64,000 nt of DNA from Flectobacillus roseus (GTDB taxonomy: Bacteria; Bacteroidota; Bacteroidia; Cytophagales; Spirosomataceae). The stretch lies in the NCBI RefSeq assembly GCF_030056665.1, contig NZ_JASHIG010000002.1; one strand, given 5' to 3'. The notes beneath the pieces were generated by a model. That model was given only the letters and a program-made list of their open reading frames with translations, ran no database searches and was not told where the DNA came from. Of this stretch, positions 1 through 9,246 are shown piece after piece (position 1 is the stretch's first letter; every line of letters begins with the position of its first letter). The position numbers and the translations under genes are program-made.

Positions 1-405
1 AGTCACGGTTACTACAACCGTTGGAACGCGTTTGTCAAGAATATCTGACAATATAGCGACAGGGTTATTACTATCATTTGGGTCGATAGGTGTGAGTAAT
101 ACGTCAATTATACCATTACAACCCAATCCCACTCCTATTTGATAAGGATCATCGTCGGTTGTATCGTAAGTAACAATGGTAGATTTACCTTGTGCCATAG
201 CCAAACGAGCCCTTTTGAGTGCGTCACCCTCGAGGCAGCCTCCACTAATACCACCAATCCACTCTCCTGAATCACTCACTAGCATTCGAGCACCCGCACG
301 TCGGTAGGATGAGCCCTCTACTCTCACAACCGTTGCCAGAGCTGCTGAATGAGTCTCAAAGTTCATTTTGAGATAGGCATCTACAATAGCCTTAATTTCT
401 TTCAT
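1..405 (-). CDS. XdhC/CoxI family protein (3' part missing, runs off left edge)
   Basis: Reading the minus strand from the ATG at 405 gives 135 open codons that continue past the window edge. The N-terminal half carries the XdhC/CoxI pattern: GSSYRRAGARM followed by GGISGGCLEGD and, later, a GLGCNG segment. XdhC proteins hold and sulfurate or insert the molybdenum cofactor of molybdenum hydroxylases. The gene is divergent from the coxG/coxS/coxL/coxM-like genes that start at 880, so it is most likely the maturation factor of that enzyme. The C-terminal Rossmann part of XdhC cannot be seen here. Family call is firm; cofactor role is family knowledge. Confidence 0.88.
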   Translation of the reverse strand, partial: MKEIKAIVDAYLKMNFETHSAALATVVRVEGSSYRRAGARMLVSDSGEWIGGISGGCLEGDALKRARLAMAQGKSTIVTYDTTDDDPYQIGVGLGCNGIIDVLLTPIDPNDSNNPVAILSDILDKRVPTVVVTVT

Positions 406-879
406 AAATTTATCCTTTCGATAATAATATTTGGTAGTTCTTTTTTCAAGTTATTCGTCACAAGTGACAATTTTACAAAATCTCAACATATCCCTTCCTG
501 TTTTTTCTCCCAGCTATGCTTTTTTTCGACCAAAGGCTAATTTCTTTACCTTAAATGCTTCCAACCAATTTGATATCCACCACTACTACCAATTTGGTCA
601 AAAGTTTGTTAAGACAAGTCCAATCTTTTTTCAAATCCAAAAGGTAATTATATTTTTTCAAGACAAATAACTCTAAAAATTGTACTATTTCAAAACAACT
701 TGATTAAATACAAGTTTTACTTTGAAAGATAAAAAATGTTTTATAAAATAGAGAAATAATTCAATTTAAAATTATCAAAACAAGTTAACATTTGGTAATT
801 CCTTAAAATTAAATTAGAAAAATACAATTGAATTATTAATGATTTTTATCACTCTTTATCAATTTAACTTAACGAAAAT
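406..879. promoter_or_regulatory. Divergent intergenic region between xdhC-like and coxG-like genes
   Basis: This 474-base AT-rich stretch separates two divergent gene starts, so it must hold promoters in both directions. I see no clean TAnnTTTG element, no RNA gene and no convincing ORF; the short open frames here have no coding character. Confidence 0.4.
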
Positions 880-1320
880 ATGCAATTAACTGGTTCACAT
901 ACTTTGGCTGCTCCCATTGAGAAAGTCTGGCAAATGTTGATGGATACCGACATACTCGCCAAAATTGTCCCAGGAGTTTCGAGATTAGAAAAAACTGGCG
1001 AAAACGAATTTGAAGCTATTTCCGAGATCAAATTGGGACCTGTAAGCGGCAAATTCTCAGGCGGACTCACGCTGTCGGATATTGTTGAGCCAACTACATT
1101 CACCCTCAATGTTAGTCAAAACAGCAAAATTGGTAATGCTGATGCCTCTATCAAAATCAATTTAGTGTCACTTGACGCACAACAAACAGAAATCAGTTTT
1201 GATGGTGAGGCTAAGTTATCTGGTCTATTAGCTCGAACAGGTCAGCGGGTATTGAGTGGTGTTGCCAATACCTTGACCAAACAATTCTTCACCAATTTTG
1301 AGGAAGAAATTGCCTCCTAA
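880..1320 (+). CDS. coxG: CoxG-like SRPBCC family protein
   Basis: A 146-residue protein with the SRPBCC/CoxG pattern: HTLAAPIEKVWQMLMD at the N-terminus, then IVPGVSRLE, and a C-terminal helix after RTGQRVLSGVAN. CoxG proteins accompany CO dehydrogenase-type molybdenum hydroxylases and, in the carbon monoxide oxidiser Oligotropha, help anchor the enzyme to the membrane. Here it is the first gene of a rightward operon, 59 bases before the iron-sulfur subunit. No signal peptide is seen, so it should be cytoplasmic. The gene symbol follows family similarity; a role in CO oxidation itself is not shown. Confidence 0.85.
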   Translation: MQLTGSHTLAAPIEKVWQMLMDTDILAKIVPGVSRLEKTGENEFEAISEIKLGPVSGKFSGGLTLSDIVEPTTFTLNVSQNSKIGNADASIKINLVSLDAQQTEISFDGEAKLSGLLARTGQRVLSGVANTLTKQFFTNFEEEIAS

Positions 1321-1379
1321 GTTGGTCAAAGCATTTCATAATCAAACAAATACAAACCTTTAAATAAAAACTATCGAAA

Positions 1380-1862
1380 ATGGAAATTAAGATTTCAGTA
1401 AATGTAAACGGCAAGAATTATGTCCGAGAAGTGGAGCCTCGCACCCTTCTTGTGCATTTCTTGCGAGATACCCTTCGATTGACAGGCACGCACATTGGTT
1501 GCGATACCAGTAGCTGTGGTGCTTGTACGATACATGTAGATGGAGTTGCCGTAAAATCTTGCACCATGTTAGCTGTTCAAGCCGACGGAAGCTCGATTAC
1601 CACGATTGAAGGTTTGGCTCAAGGGGCAGAATTACATCCTCTACAGGAAGGTTTTAAAGAATGTCATGGCTTACAATGTGGTTTTTGTACTCCGGGAATG
1701 ATTATGACTGCGGCAGATTTATTGGCTAAAAATCCGAATCCAAGCGAGGCTGAAATTCGCCACGGCTTGGAGGGTAATTTTTGCCGATGTACTGGCTATC
1801 ACAATATCGTTAAAGCAGTGCAATATGCTGCCGAAAAGATAGGTACTGAAGTAAGTGCCTAA
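1380..1862 (+). CDS. coxS: (2Fe-2S) small subunit of a CO/xanthine dehydrogenase-type molybdenum hydroxylase
   Basis: A 160-residue protein of the usual length for the small subunit. It shows both cluster-binding sets: a plant-ferredoxin-type set at C41, C46, C49 and C61 (CDTSSCGAC ... C), and the second set at C100, C103, C135 and C137 (CGFCTPGM ... FCRCTGYHNI). It passes electrons from the molybdenum site to FAD. It lies between coxG-like and the large-subunit gene with gaps of 59 and 42 bases, as expected for one operon. All eight cysteines are present. Confidence 0.95.
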   Translation: MEIKISVNVNGKNYVREVEPRTLLVHFLRDTLRLTGTHIGCDTSSCGACTIHVDGVAVKSCTMLAVQADGSSITTIEGLAQGAELHPLQEGFKECHGLQCGFCTPGMIMTAADLLAKNPNPSEAEIRHGLEGNFCRCTGYHNIVKAVQYAAEKIGTEVSA

Positions 1863-1904
1863 TAGTATCACCGATTAATCATTTTTAACATTCATTCAGA
1901 AATC

Positions 1905-4289
1905 ATGAGTAATAAATATATTGGTAAAGCCGTAAAACGTGTCGAAGACAAGCGTTTTATTACAGGCAAGGGCAAATATACCGATGATATGATTTTGCCG
2001 GGACAAACCTACGCCTATATCATCCGAAGTCCGTATGCACATGCCCAAGTCAACAGTATCGACATCAGTCAGGCACTAGCTGCTGAAGGCGTTGTGGCAG
2101 TATTCACTGGCGATGACATAGCTCAGTCTGGTATCAATGGTGTACCAGCAGGTTGGCAAGTGAATTTCAAAAATGGAGACATTATGAAAGAGCCTCCTCA
2201 CCCCTTGTTAGTTGGTACAGGAAGCACAGTAAAACACGTAGGCGACGCTGTGGCAGTGGTTATTGCGGAATCCAAAGAAATTGCCGCAGATGCCGCAGAG
2301 TTAGTGGAGATAGATTATGAGGTTTTTGACGCTGTTGTCAATCCTGCAGAGGCAGTAAAAGAAGGTGCGCCTTTGGTTCATGAATCTGCACCAAACAATA
2401 TTGCTTTCGACTGGGAAATAGGCAATCCCAAAGCTGAAGTCGATGAGGCTATTGCCAACTCGCATCATGTGACTTCATTGGAATTTGTCAATCAAAGAAT
2501 GGTGCCAAATCCTATCGAACCACGTTCAGCGATTGGGCATTATGAATCTTCTTCTGATAGATATACGCTTTATACCAGTACACAAAACCCTCATTTGATT
2601 CGTCTATTAATGTGTGCTTTTGTACTCGGTATTCCAGAACATAAAGTTCGTGTGGTTGGTCCTGACGTGGGTGGCGGATTTGGGTCAAAAATTTTCCACT
2701 ATACCGAAGAAGCTTTGGTTACATGGTGTTCAAAACAAATAGAAAGACCTGTAAAATGGACTTCTGAGCGCTCGGAGGCATTTATTACAGATGCTCACGG
2801 TCGTGACCACGTAACTCATGCCGAGATGGGCTTTGATAAGGATGGAAACGTTACAGCCCTTCGTATCAAAACATTTGCCAACCTTGGTGCCTATCTTTCG
2901 ACCTTTGCTCCCGCTGTACCAACTTATTTGCATGGAACGCTTTTGCAAGGTTTATATACTACTCCAAAAATACATTTGGATATGACTTGCGCCTTTACGC
3001 ATACCAATGCTGTAGATGCTTACCGTGGTGCGGGTCGTCCAGAAGCAACTTATTTATTAGAGCGTCTCATGGATTTGGCAGCACACGAAATGGGGGTGGA
3101 TCCAGTTGAGCTACGATTGAAAAACTTTATTCCTCCATTTGATGGGGTAAATCAGCCTGGCTATCAAACGCAAGTAGCCTTACAATACGATTCAGGTAAT
3201 TACCATGAGGTATTGAGAAGAGGTGTAGCTATGCTCGGCTATGAAGAATTCAGAAAAGCGCAAGCTGAAGCTGCTCAATCTAACAAGCTTTTAGGAGTTG
3301 GCTTTTCTACTTACATTGAGGCTTGTGGTATTGCTCCATCGGCGGTGGTAGGAGCTTTGGGAGCTCGTGCAGGCTTGTATGAAGTCGGACAAGTTCGTGT
3401 TCAACCTACGGGTAAAGTCAGTGTGTACACTGGTGCGCATTCACACGGACAAGGACATGAGACTACGTTTGCTCAAGTGGTTGCCGATAAACTCGGTATT
3501 CCTTTGGAAGACGTCGAAATTCACCATGGAGATACCGAAACAGTCGCTTTTGGTATGGGAACCTATGGTTCTCGTTCACTGGCTGTTGGTGGAAGTGCTA
3601 TTGTAAAAAGCTTAGAAAAAATCATTGAAAAAGGTGCCAAAATTGCCGCACATAAGCTTGAGGCCAATGAAGAGGACCTTACGTTTGCAGATGGAAAATA
3701 CACCGTAAATGGAACAGATAAATCCGTAGCGTTTGGCGATATTGCCCTGACAGCATATGTCCCTCATAATTATCCTGCGGGTTTAGAGCCAGGTTTGGAC
3801 TTCTCTAGTTTTTATGATCCAGCCAATTTTACCTATCCTTACGGCTGTCATATTGCAGTGGTAGAAGTCGATAAAGAAACTGGAAAGGTTAGTCTGAAGC
3901 GCTTTATTGCTGTTGACGACGTTGGGAATGTCATTAATCCAATGATTGTGGATGGACAAATTCATGGTGGTTTGGCGCAAGGGATTGGTCAGGCCCTGTT
4001 GGAAGGGGCAATTTTTGATGAAAATGGACAGCTCATCAACGGTTCATACATGGATTACTGTATGCCAAGAGCCGACGATTTGCCGATGTTTGAACTTGAC
4101 CGTACCGAAACTCCTTGCCCACATAACCCACTTGGAGTAAAAGGCGCTGGAGAGGCTGGTTGCATTGGATCAACACCTGCGGTTGTCAATGCTGTCTTGG
4201 ACGCTCTTTGGAGTGGTGGCTTTGGACATGTCAAAGACATTTTGATGCCAACAACACCAGAAAGAGTATGGCGTGCGATGAATAGCTAA
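1905..4289 (+). CDS. coxL: Molybdopterin-binding large subunit, form II CoxL-like
   Basis: A 794-residue protein with the two-domain layout of the xanthine dehydrogenase family (a/b hammerhead, then molybdopterin-binding domain). Visible motifs are GGGFGSK near residue 255, the active-site loop A372-YRGAG-R378, and K746-GAGE-E750, whose glutamate aligns with the catalytic base of this family. The loop AYRGAGR is the form II type; true CO dehydrogenases (form I) carry AYxCSFR with the copper-binding cysteine, which is absent here. So the substrate may be an aldehyde, purine or N-heterocycle rather than CO. Located in the cytoplasm, forming a complex with the neighbouring small and FAD subunits. 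Confidence 0.93.
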   Translation: MSNKYIGKAVKRVEDKRFITGKGKYTDDMILPGQTYAYIIRSPYAHAQVNSIDISQALAAEGVVAVFTGDDIAQSGINGVPAGWQVNFKNGDIMKEPPHPLLVGTGSTVKHVGDAVAVVIAESKEIAADAAELVEIDYEVFDAVVNPAEAVKEGAPLVHESAPNNIAFDWEIGNPKAEVDEAIANSHHVTSLEFVNQRMVPNPIEPRSAIGHYESSSDRYTLYTSTQNPHLIRLLMCAFVLGIPEHKVRVVGPDVGGGFGSKIFHYTEEALVTWCSKQIERPVKWTSERSEAFITDAHGRDHVTHAEMGFDKDGNVTALRIKTFANLGAYLSTFAPAVPTYLHGTLLQGLYTTPKIHLDMTCAFTHTNAVDAYRGAGRPEATYLLERLMDLAAHEMGVDPVELRLKNFIPPFDGVNQPGYQTQVALQYDSGNYHEVLRRGVAMLGYEEFRKAQAEAAQSNKLLGVGFSTYIEACGIAPSAVVGALGARAGLYEVGQVRVQPTGKVSVYTGAHSHGQGHETTFAQVVADKLGIPLEDVEIHHGDTETVAFGMGTYGSRSLAVGGSAIVKSLEKIIEKGAKIAAHKLEANEEDLTFADGKYTVNGTDKSVAFGDIALTAYVPHNYPAGLEPGLDFSSFYDPANFTYPYGCHIAVVEVDKETGKVSLKRFIAVDDVGNVINPMIVDGQIHGGLAQGIGQALLEGAIFDENGQLINGSYMDYCMPRADDLPMFELDRTETPCPHNPLGVKGAGEAGCIGSTPAVVNAVLDALWSGGFGHVKDILMPTTPERVWRAMNS

Positions 4290-4352
4290 ACCATCATTAT
4301 TTACTGGAAATAGATTTTTTTCTAGAAAAATAACCATCAAAATTTTACCAAA

Positions 4353-5177
4353 ATGATACCTCATTCATTTGATTATAAACGAGCGTCTTCAGTGGAAGAA
4401 GCTATCGAAATATTACAAAATGGGAGCTATGCTAAAGTACTCGGAGGAGGACATAGCCTAGTGCCAGCGTTAAAACTACGTCTCAATGCACCAGAAACCT
4501 TAGTAGACGTTACTCGAATCGAGTCGTTAAAGGGTATTGCCATCGAAGATGGAACTTTAATCATTGGCGCCGCCAATACACATCATGAAATAGCTACGTC
4601 TGCTGAGGTTCAAAACTCGCTTTCTTTTTTGGCAGATGGTGCTAGTGCCATTGGTGATGTTCAAGTGCGCAATAAAGGAACCATTGGGGGAAGTATTGCA
4701 CACGCAGACCCATCAGCAGATTGGCCAGCTTTGTTACTAGCCGCAGACGCCCAAATTGTTATTCAGGGTGCAGATGGCACCAAAACTGTTGCTGCTCAGG
4801 ATTTCTTTACAGGATTTTTCTCAACCGTACTCGAAGAGTCTGATATTATTACCCAAATCAGAATTCCAATCCCTCCAGCAGGAACAAAGTCTACCTATCA
4901 GAAATTTGTTCAACCAGCTTCTCGATTTGCTATTGTTGGTTGTGCCGCAGTAAAAGAGCCTTCTGGAGCTACCAGAGTTGCTTTTGCAGGCGTGTCTGAT
5001 TATGCGTTTAGAGACGAAGCCGTCGAAAGCGCTTCAAGTGCTGGGGTCTCAGCCGAAGAAGCAGCCGCTAAAGCAGCCGAAGGCGTTAGTATTATGTCAG
5101 ACCATTATGCCTCAGAGGATTATCGTAAACATTTGGCCAAAGTTTATGCCAGAAGAGCTTTAGTGGAAGTTAGTTAA
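4353..5177 (+). CDS. coxM: FAD-binding medium subunit (CoxM-like)
   Basis: A 274-residue protein, the usual length for the flavin subunit. FAD-contacting motifs GGGHSLVPALKLRL (about residues 32-45) and VRNKGTIGGSIAHADPSAD (about 108-126) are intact; the C-terminal third matches the CO dehydrogenase flavoprotein C-terminal domain. It takes electrons from the 2Fe-2S subunit and passes them on to an acceptor. It follows the large subunit by 63 bases and completes the S-L-M enzyme core. Confidence 0.93.
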   Translation: MIPHSFDYKRASSVEEAIEILQNGSYAKVLGGGHSLVPALKLRLNAPETLVDVTRIESLKGIAIEDGTLIIGAANTHHEIATSAEVQNSLSFLADGASAIGDVQVRNKGTIGGSIAHADPSADWPALLLAADAQIVIQGADGTKTVAAQDFFTGFFSTVLEESDIITQIRIPIPPAGTKSTYQKFVQPASRFAIVGCAAVKEPSGATRVAFAGVSDYAFRDEAVESASSAGVSAEEAAAKAAEGVSIMSDHYASEDYRKHLAKVYARRALVEVS

Positions 5178-5192
5178 ACAGGCACAGAGGAG

Positions 5193-5284
5193 CAAAGGCA
5201 CAAAGTGGTAGGAATTGAGGTTAGGGTCGTTTATTAATGATTATTGCCATTTCCCCAATTTCAGCAATTCATTTTGTGCCTTTG
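5193..5284. repeat. Repeat family F: inverted AAAGGCACAAA arms
   Basis: Left arm CAAAGGCACAAAGTGG at 5193-5208 and right arm TTTTGTGCCTTTG at 5272-5284 are inverted copies about 63 bases apart. A second inverted pair with the same arms is at 23620-23677. The element sits in the gap between coxM-like and the MoxR gene, downstream of a stop codon, like the other repeats in this window. Confidence 0.6.
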
Positions 5285-5310
5285 TCTATCTATGCCTCAA
5301 CAAAAAAACT

Positions 5311-6210
5311 ATGTTAGACGTCACGCTTGAATCCATAAGAGGTTTGTTGTTCGAACAAGGATATATCACTGACCATTCGATTGAAATGGCATTGTTTTTA
5401 TCGCTCAAACTTCAAAAACCTTTACTCATAGAAGGGCCGGCAGGAGTAGGAAAAACTGAAATTGCCAAAGTCATGACGCAGATCTTGGAAACTGAGCTGA
5501 TTCGTTTGCAATGTTATGAAGGTTTGGACGCCTCACAGGCTTTGTATGAGTGGAATTACCAACGTCAGTTGTTACATTTAAAGGCGTCGGAGGAATCTGG
5601 CATTAGCGTGGAGGAAAAAGAAAAAGGACTATTCGACGAAAAGTTTTTACTGAAACGTCCCTTGCTCAAAGCCATTCAGTCGCCACAAAAATGCGTGCTC
5701 TTAATTGACGAAATCGACCGAGCTGATGAAGAATTTGAGAGTTTTCTACTCGAAGTATTATCTGATTGGCAGATTACCATTCCCGAAATTGGAACTATTC
5801 ACGCCTCTTCAATTCCCCAAGTAATTGTAACAGGCAACCGTGTCCGAGAGCTTTCGGAGGCCTTAAGACGACGTTGCTTGTATCTCTGGATTGATTATCC
5901 TGATTTTGAAAAAGAATTAATGATTGTCCGCCATCGTTTGCCTAATATTGATGCTAAGCTCGCAGAACAAATCTGTCGTTTTATGCAGGTTTTAAGAGCG
6001 CAAAAGTTAGAAAAAACACCAGGCATTGCAGAAACCTTAGACTGGGCAACTGCCTTGGCGACGCTACATTTTTCAGCTTTGGACAAAAATATCATTGAAT
6101 CTACGCTTGGCGTTATCCTAAAAGACTGGAAAGATATTAGAGCTATCCAATTATCACTCAGCGAACTATTGGACAAAACAGGAGTTCAATCAAAAGTAGA
6201 TTCTATCTAA
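5311..6210 (+). CDS. MoxR family AAA ATPase (CoxD-like)
   Basis: A 299-residue AAA+ ATPase counted from ATG 5311. The longer open frame starts with TTG at 5215 and its first 32 residues come from repeat-like intergenic DNA, so I reject that start. Walker A is GPAGVGKTE (lysine 48) and Walker B is LLIDEIDRADEEFE. MoxR/CoxD proteins act as chaperones for metallo-enzyme maturation, and CoxD in CO dehydrogenase loci helps assemble the active-site metal centre. It follows coxM-like with a 133-base gap. A CoxE-type vWA partner, which usually comes next, is not found here; the next genes run in the opposite direction. Confidence 0.88.
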   Translation: MLDVTLESIRGLLFEQGYITDHSIEMALFLSLKLQKPLLIEGPAGVGKTEIAKVMTQILETELIRLQCYEGLDASQALYEWNYQRQLLHLKASEESGISVEEKEKGLFDEKFLLKRPLLKAIQSPQKCVLLIDEIDRADEEFESFLLEVLSDWQITIPEIGTIHASSIPQVIVTGNRVRELSEALRRRCLYLWIDYPDFEKELMIVRHRLPNIDAKLAEQICRFMQVLRAQKLEKTPGIAETLDWATALATLHFSALDKNIIESTLGVILKDWKDIRAIQLSLSELLDKTGVQSKVDSI

Positions 6211-6333
6211 TACTGTCCAGATGCGTAGGCTTATTATTGGCGTTAGGCAAAATGTTTTTAGAATCACATGGTGTAAAATATACGTTTAGACCGAGGTTTA
6301 GATTTAATGTTTTTTAGAAACCAATATTTTATC

Positions 6334-6391
6334 AGCTCCTTAGGTGCGACAGAATTCAAAATTGATAGCTTTCTGTCGCAACTAAGGAGCT
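6334..6391. terminator. Bidirectional terminator-like hairpin
   Basis: Two 21-base arms (6334-6354 and 6371-6391) pair with one mismatch around a 16-base loop, and TTTTAC follows. It lies between the converging MoxR gene and the MSEP-CTERM gene, as expected for a terminator serving both strands. Confidence 0.7.
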
Positions 6392-6459
6392 TTTACAAAG
6401 GATTAAAATATGTATCTTGTCTATTCAATCCTATTTAAACGCTTATTTAGGCAAAAAAA

Positions 6460-9246
6460 TCAAGAGAAAAATCGAGAGGCAATTTTTTTCCGTTCTCGAT
6501 AAATTCCCAATAACCCTACTATTACAATCATAAGCCAAAGTTCAGGCTCACTCATACGCTCCAAATCTTGTACCAAGTCAAGATTGGAATTCGCATTCAA
6601 AACTTCATGTTGTTTTTTCTTCAAAACTGCTTTTTGTGCTTCGTTTTCAAGTGCTATGTACGAGGTGTATTCACTAAGGATATTGCTCTCAAAACTGTTT
6701 TTCACTAAAGTTCGCCAATATTTTTCCTGTTGTTCGGGATGCAGCAAAAGTTGTCTCCGCTGGCTTTCTAACAACATACCCGACTGCCATGATTCTTTTG
6801 AAAACGTGAGTGGCTCCTCTAAAGCATTCGACTTGAATATAACTGTAGTTTTATCATCATCGGCAAGAAAATACTTCTTTCCTTCTGATACGAATAGACG
6901 CACTTTTTTAGGATAAAAAATAGAATCTAATTTTGCTGAGGTCCCCATCATTGGGTTTTCCAAAGTGTGATTGGTGAGTATATTCTGACTGTCTAAAAAC
7001 AGGAAATTAGCTCCTTCTGGAAAAGCAAAACCCCAATGTGATAATTTATTCTCAGGAAATACACCATTAGCAATCGAATCACTTAGTACGACTATAATCG
7101 GGTAAAAACTAGAATGATTTTTTGTCTCTTGATAAGCAATTTGTTGAATTGCTCTTTCTAGAAAAAAGCCCCCTTCTATACCGTCTTCAGATAATTCATC
7201 CATCCAATTATCTGTATAATCGACAGTTTTAACATAAGAATTAACCAGGCTTATCTTTGCTTTTGGGAAATAATCAGGGTTATCTTTCTTTAACTTTTGT
7301 AATTGATATGTATATCTCTGAAAGGAGTTTCCATGGGCAACATCCAAAATAAAATGAAAATATGGTTTCCGATAGGATTCAGATAATTTTGCTTTTTCTT
7401 TATTGGGTATCAAGATAAAATGTGGTGTATTCAGTATCACATTTTGGTGTTTATCTGCTCCTAATTTGGCTATTTTGTTTCCGATTAAAAGCTCAATAGG
7501 CTCTCTGTGAATCAACTGAAAACCAGTGGTTCTCAATTCGTTTGGCGCAAAAGGATACACATGCAATTCAACTTTATTCTCATCAGAAAAATACAATAAA
7601 CCAGGATCTTTTACTATGCTTTCATTTACGATATTACGATATACCCATTTAGCTGTTTTCTTCTCCGCCAAAATTCCCATTTCTCTTTTGTCTGCTATAT
7701 CTAAATAATAATTGGTGACAAAGGTTCCTACCGGCAGATTGAATTTTCCATGATATTCGGCATTTTGATTTTTACCATTCCTGATAACTAAATGTACCCA
7801 AGATTTCCAAGTTTGGGTGGTACTATCATAGACACTTTCAGTTCTAATATCTTGCAGACTTGCAATTTGATTAGGAGTAGTTTCTACAAGAATTTGTGAG
7901 GCTTTCCCAAGATAGATTTGTTCTAAATCACTAATTTTTCGATTGGACAAACTCAAATTATCCAATACCATCCATGAATAAAAAGTATCAATATAAGGAG
8001 TCCAGCTAAAGGTAGCGGGGCGGCTCTGCTTGGTAGATTTTACATATTTCAATAGTTTTTTAAGATTCACCGAAGTCGTTTGAGGCTCTTTTTCATAGTT
8101 CGGACTGTAGACATACTCGAGTGTTGTATGTAAATCGTTTCTGGCATTCCAAAAATCAATAATAATTATCGTGGGAATGAACGAAAATGACAATAATCCT
8201 GTAATTATCAGATAGTAAGCTTTGAAGCTTTTCTTCAAAGCTTCAAAGTCTTGGTACAATTCCGCACTGTGAACTATAAAAAGTGCACTTGGAGTAAGCA
8301 TTAACACGCCAAAAACTACTGTAAAAAGTAAAATAAAAGAAAGGGGTGTATACGGTAAAAATACCAAAAAGAAATAGCAGGTAAAACTAAAGGTACTTGC
8401 TCTTAATATCCACAGACAGAGGTTAATTGTAGGGTTAAGACTTCTCGGTACACAAACAATAATACCATTGGTAATAGCCAAAATAAAAAACCATTTGTTT
8501 GAGAAGTCACCGAAAATTCCTCCTATAGGCATAAGGGTAGCATATAGACCTAATCCAAGAAGTGGAAAGATCAATGCAATGATAATTTTCCATAAAATGG
8601 CAGGTATCTTTTTGAGTAGATTTTTATTGAATATTAAAATATAAAGCGCCCTTGTAGCAAAATAAAAAAAGCTAACCATAACACCAACTATCAGAATCCA
8701 GAGGAAAATCTCTAAATAATCAGATATTTGATTTGGATGATAGACGGAGCCCATCATGAAAAAGAAAAAATAAAACCCAATCGGAATTGCCAACGAAAGT
8801 GCTAGATTTTTAGAAAAACTAACCTTGGATACATCAGGAGTAGATTCAAGGATTAGTACAATCATGGCATAAAGCAAACTTGGCATCATAAACGTAAATA
8901 TGTAGACGTATTTATTACCATCAATCATCCATGCAGGTACTTCCCTCGGTACAATCTCATCGCTGTAGGTCACATATACAATTAAGCATAATAAATGTAC
9001 AATCAAGGTTATCACTCCGTAGAGCAGCGGTATGTTTTTTCGAAGAATGATGAGTCGTATAGCATAAATACTTTGTATTGTAAGCAACCCTAACACGATA
9101 CCAGCTACTATAAACCAGTACTTTTGAGTGTCCTCCCGCAAGAGTGTATGAATTGTTTGCCATTCAATAAAGAGTAAAAAAAGTAGTACCGAAAAAGGCA
9201 GGGTATTGGATAAAATAATCCAAATGGGTTTAAGAAGACTTTTCAT
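6460..9246 (-). CDS. MSEP-CTERM sorting-domain protein with VIT-like and vWA-like regions
   Basis: A 928-residue protein. Residues 1-370 hold about ten hydrophobic membrane segments. Residues about 485-590 resemble a VIT domain (FNLPVGTFVTNYYLDIADKR, then AEKKTAKWVYRNIV, DPGLLYF, VYPFAPNE). Residues about 628-760 resemble a vWA fold with a degenerate metal site (HFILDVAHGNS, later IIVVLSDS). The C-terminus is M898-SEP-P901, a hydrophobic segment and the basic tail YRERKK, which is the sorting signal that gives the MSEP-CTERM family its name. This family is the known one-to-one target of exosortase K, whose gene overlaps this one by 17 bases. Function beyond being processed at the C-terminus is unknown. 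Confidence 0.9.
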   Translation of the reverse strand: MKSLLKPIWIILSNTLPFSVLLFLLFIEWQTIHTLLREDTQKYWFIVAGIVLGLLTIQSIYAIRLIILRKNIPLLYGVITLIVHLLCLIVYVTYSDEIVPREVPAWMIDGNKYVYIFTFMMPSLLYAMIVLILESTPDVSKVSFSKNLALSLAIPIGFYFFFFMMGSVYHPNQISDYLEIFLWILIVGVMVSFFYFATRALYILIFNKNLLKKIPAILWKIIIALIFPLLGLGLYATLMPIGGIFGDFSNKWFFILAITNGIIVCVPRSLNPTINLCLWILRASTFSFTCYFFLVFLPYTPLSFILLFTVVFGVLMLTPSALFIVHSAELYQDFEALKKSFKAYYLIITGLLSFSFIPTIIIIDFWNARNDLHTTLEYVYSPNYEKEPQTTSVNLKKLLKYVKSTKQSRPATFSWTPYIDTFYSWMVLDNLSLSNRKISDLEQIYLGKASQILVETTPNQIASLQDIRTESVYDSTTQTWKSWVHLVIRNGKNQNAEYHGKFNLPVGTFVTNYYLDIADKREMGILAEKKTAKWVYRNIVNESIVKDPGLLYFSDENKVELHVYPFAPNELRTTGFQLIHREPIELLIGNKIAKLGADKHQNVILNTPHFILIPNKEKAKLSESYRKPYFHFILDVAHGNSFQRYTYQLQKLKKDNPDYFPKAKISLVNSYVKTVDYTDNWMDELSEDGIEGGFFLERAIQQIAYQETKNHSSFYPIIVVLSDSIANGVFPENKLSHWGFAFPEGANFLFLDSQNILTNHTLENPMMGTSAKLDSIFYPKKVRLFVSEGKKYFLADDDKTTVIFKSNALEEPLTFSKESWQSGMLLESQRRQLLLHPEQQEKYWRTLVKNSFESNILSEYTSYIALENEAQKAVLKKKQHEVLNANSNLDLVQDLERMSEPELWLMIVIVGLLGIYRERKKIASRFFS

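Noticed and set aside
431..670. 79-residue open frame in the left divergent gap
   Set aside because: Phenylalanine-rich translation of AT-rich DNA, no start signal, no family; lies in a promoter region.
1905..4289. True (form I) CO dehydrogenase
   Set aside because: The active-site loop is AYRGAGR, without the copper-binding cysteine of AYxCSFR.
5215..5310. N-terminal extension of the MoxR gene from a TTG codon
   Set aside because: The 32 added residues come from a family F repeat and do not belong to the MoxR fold; ATG 5311 starts the conserved domain.
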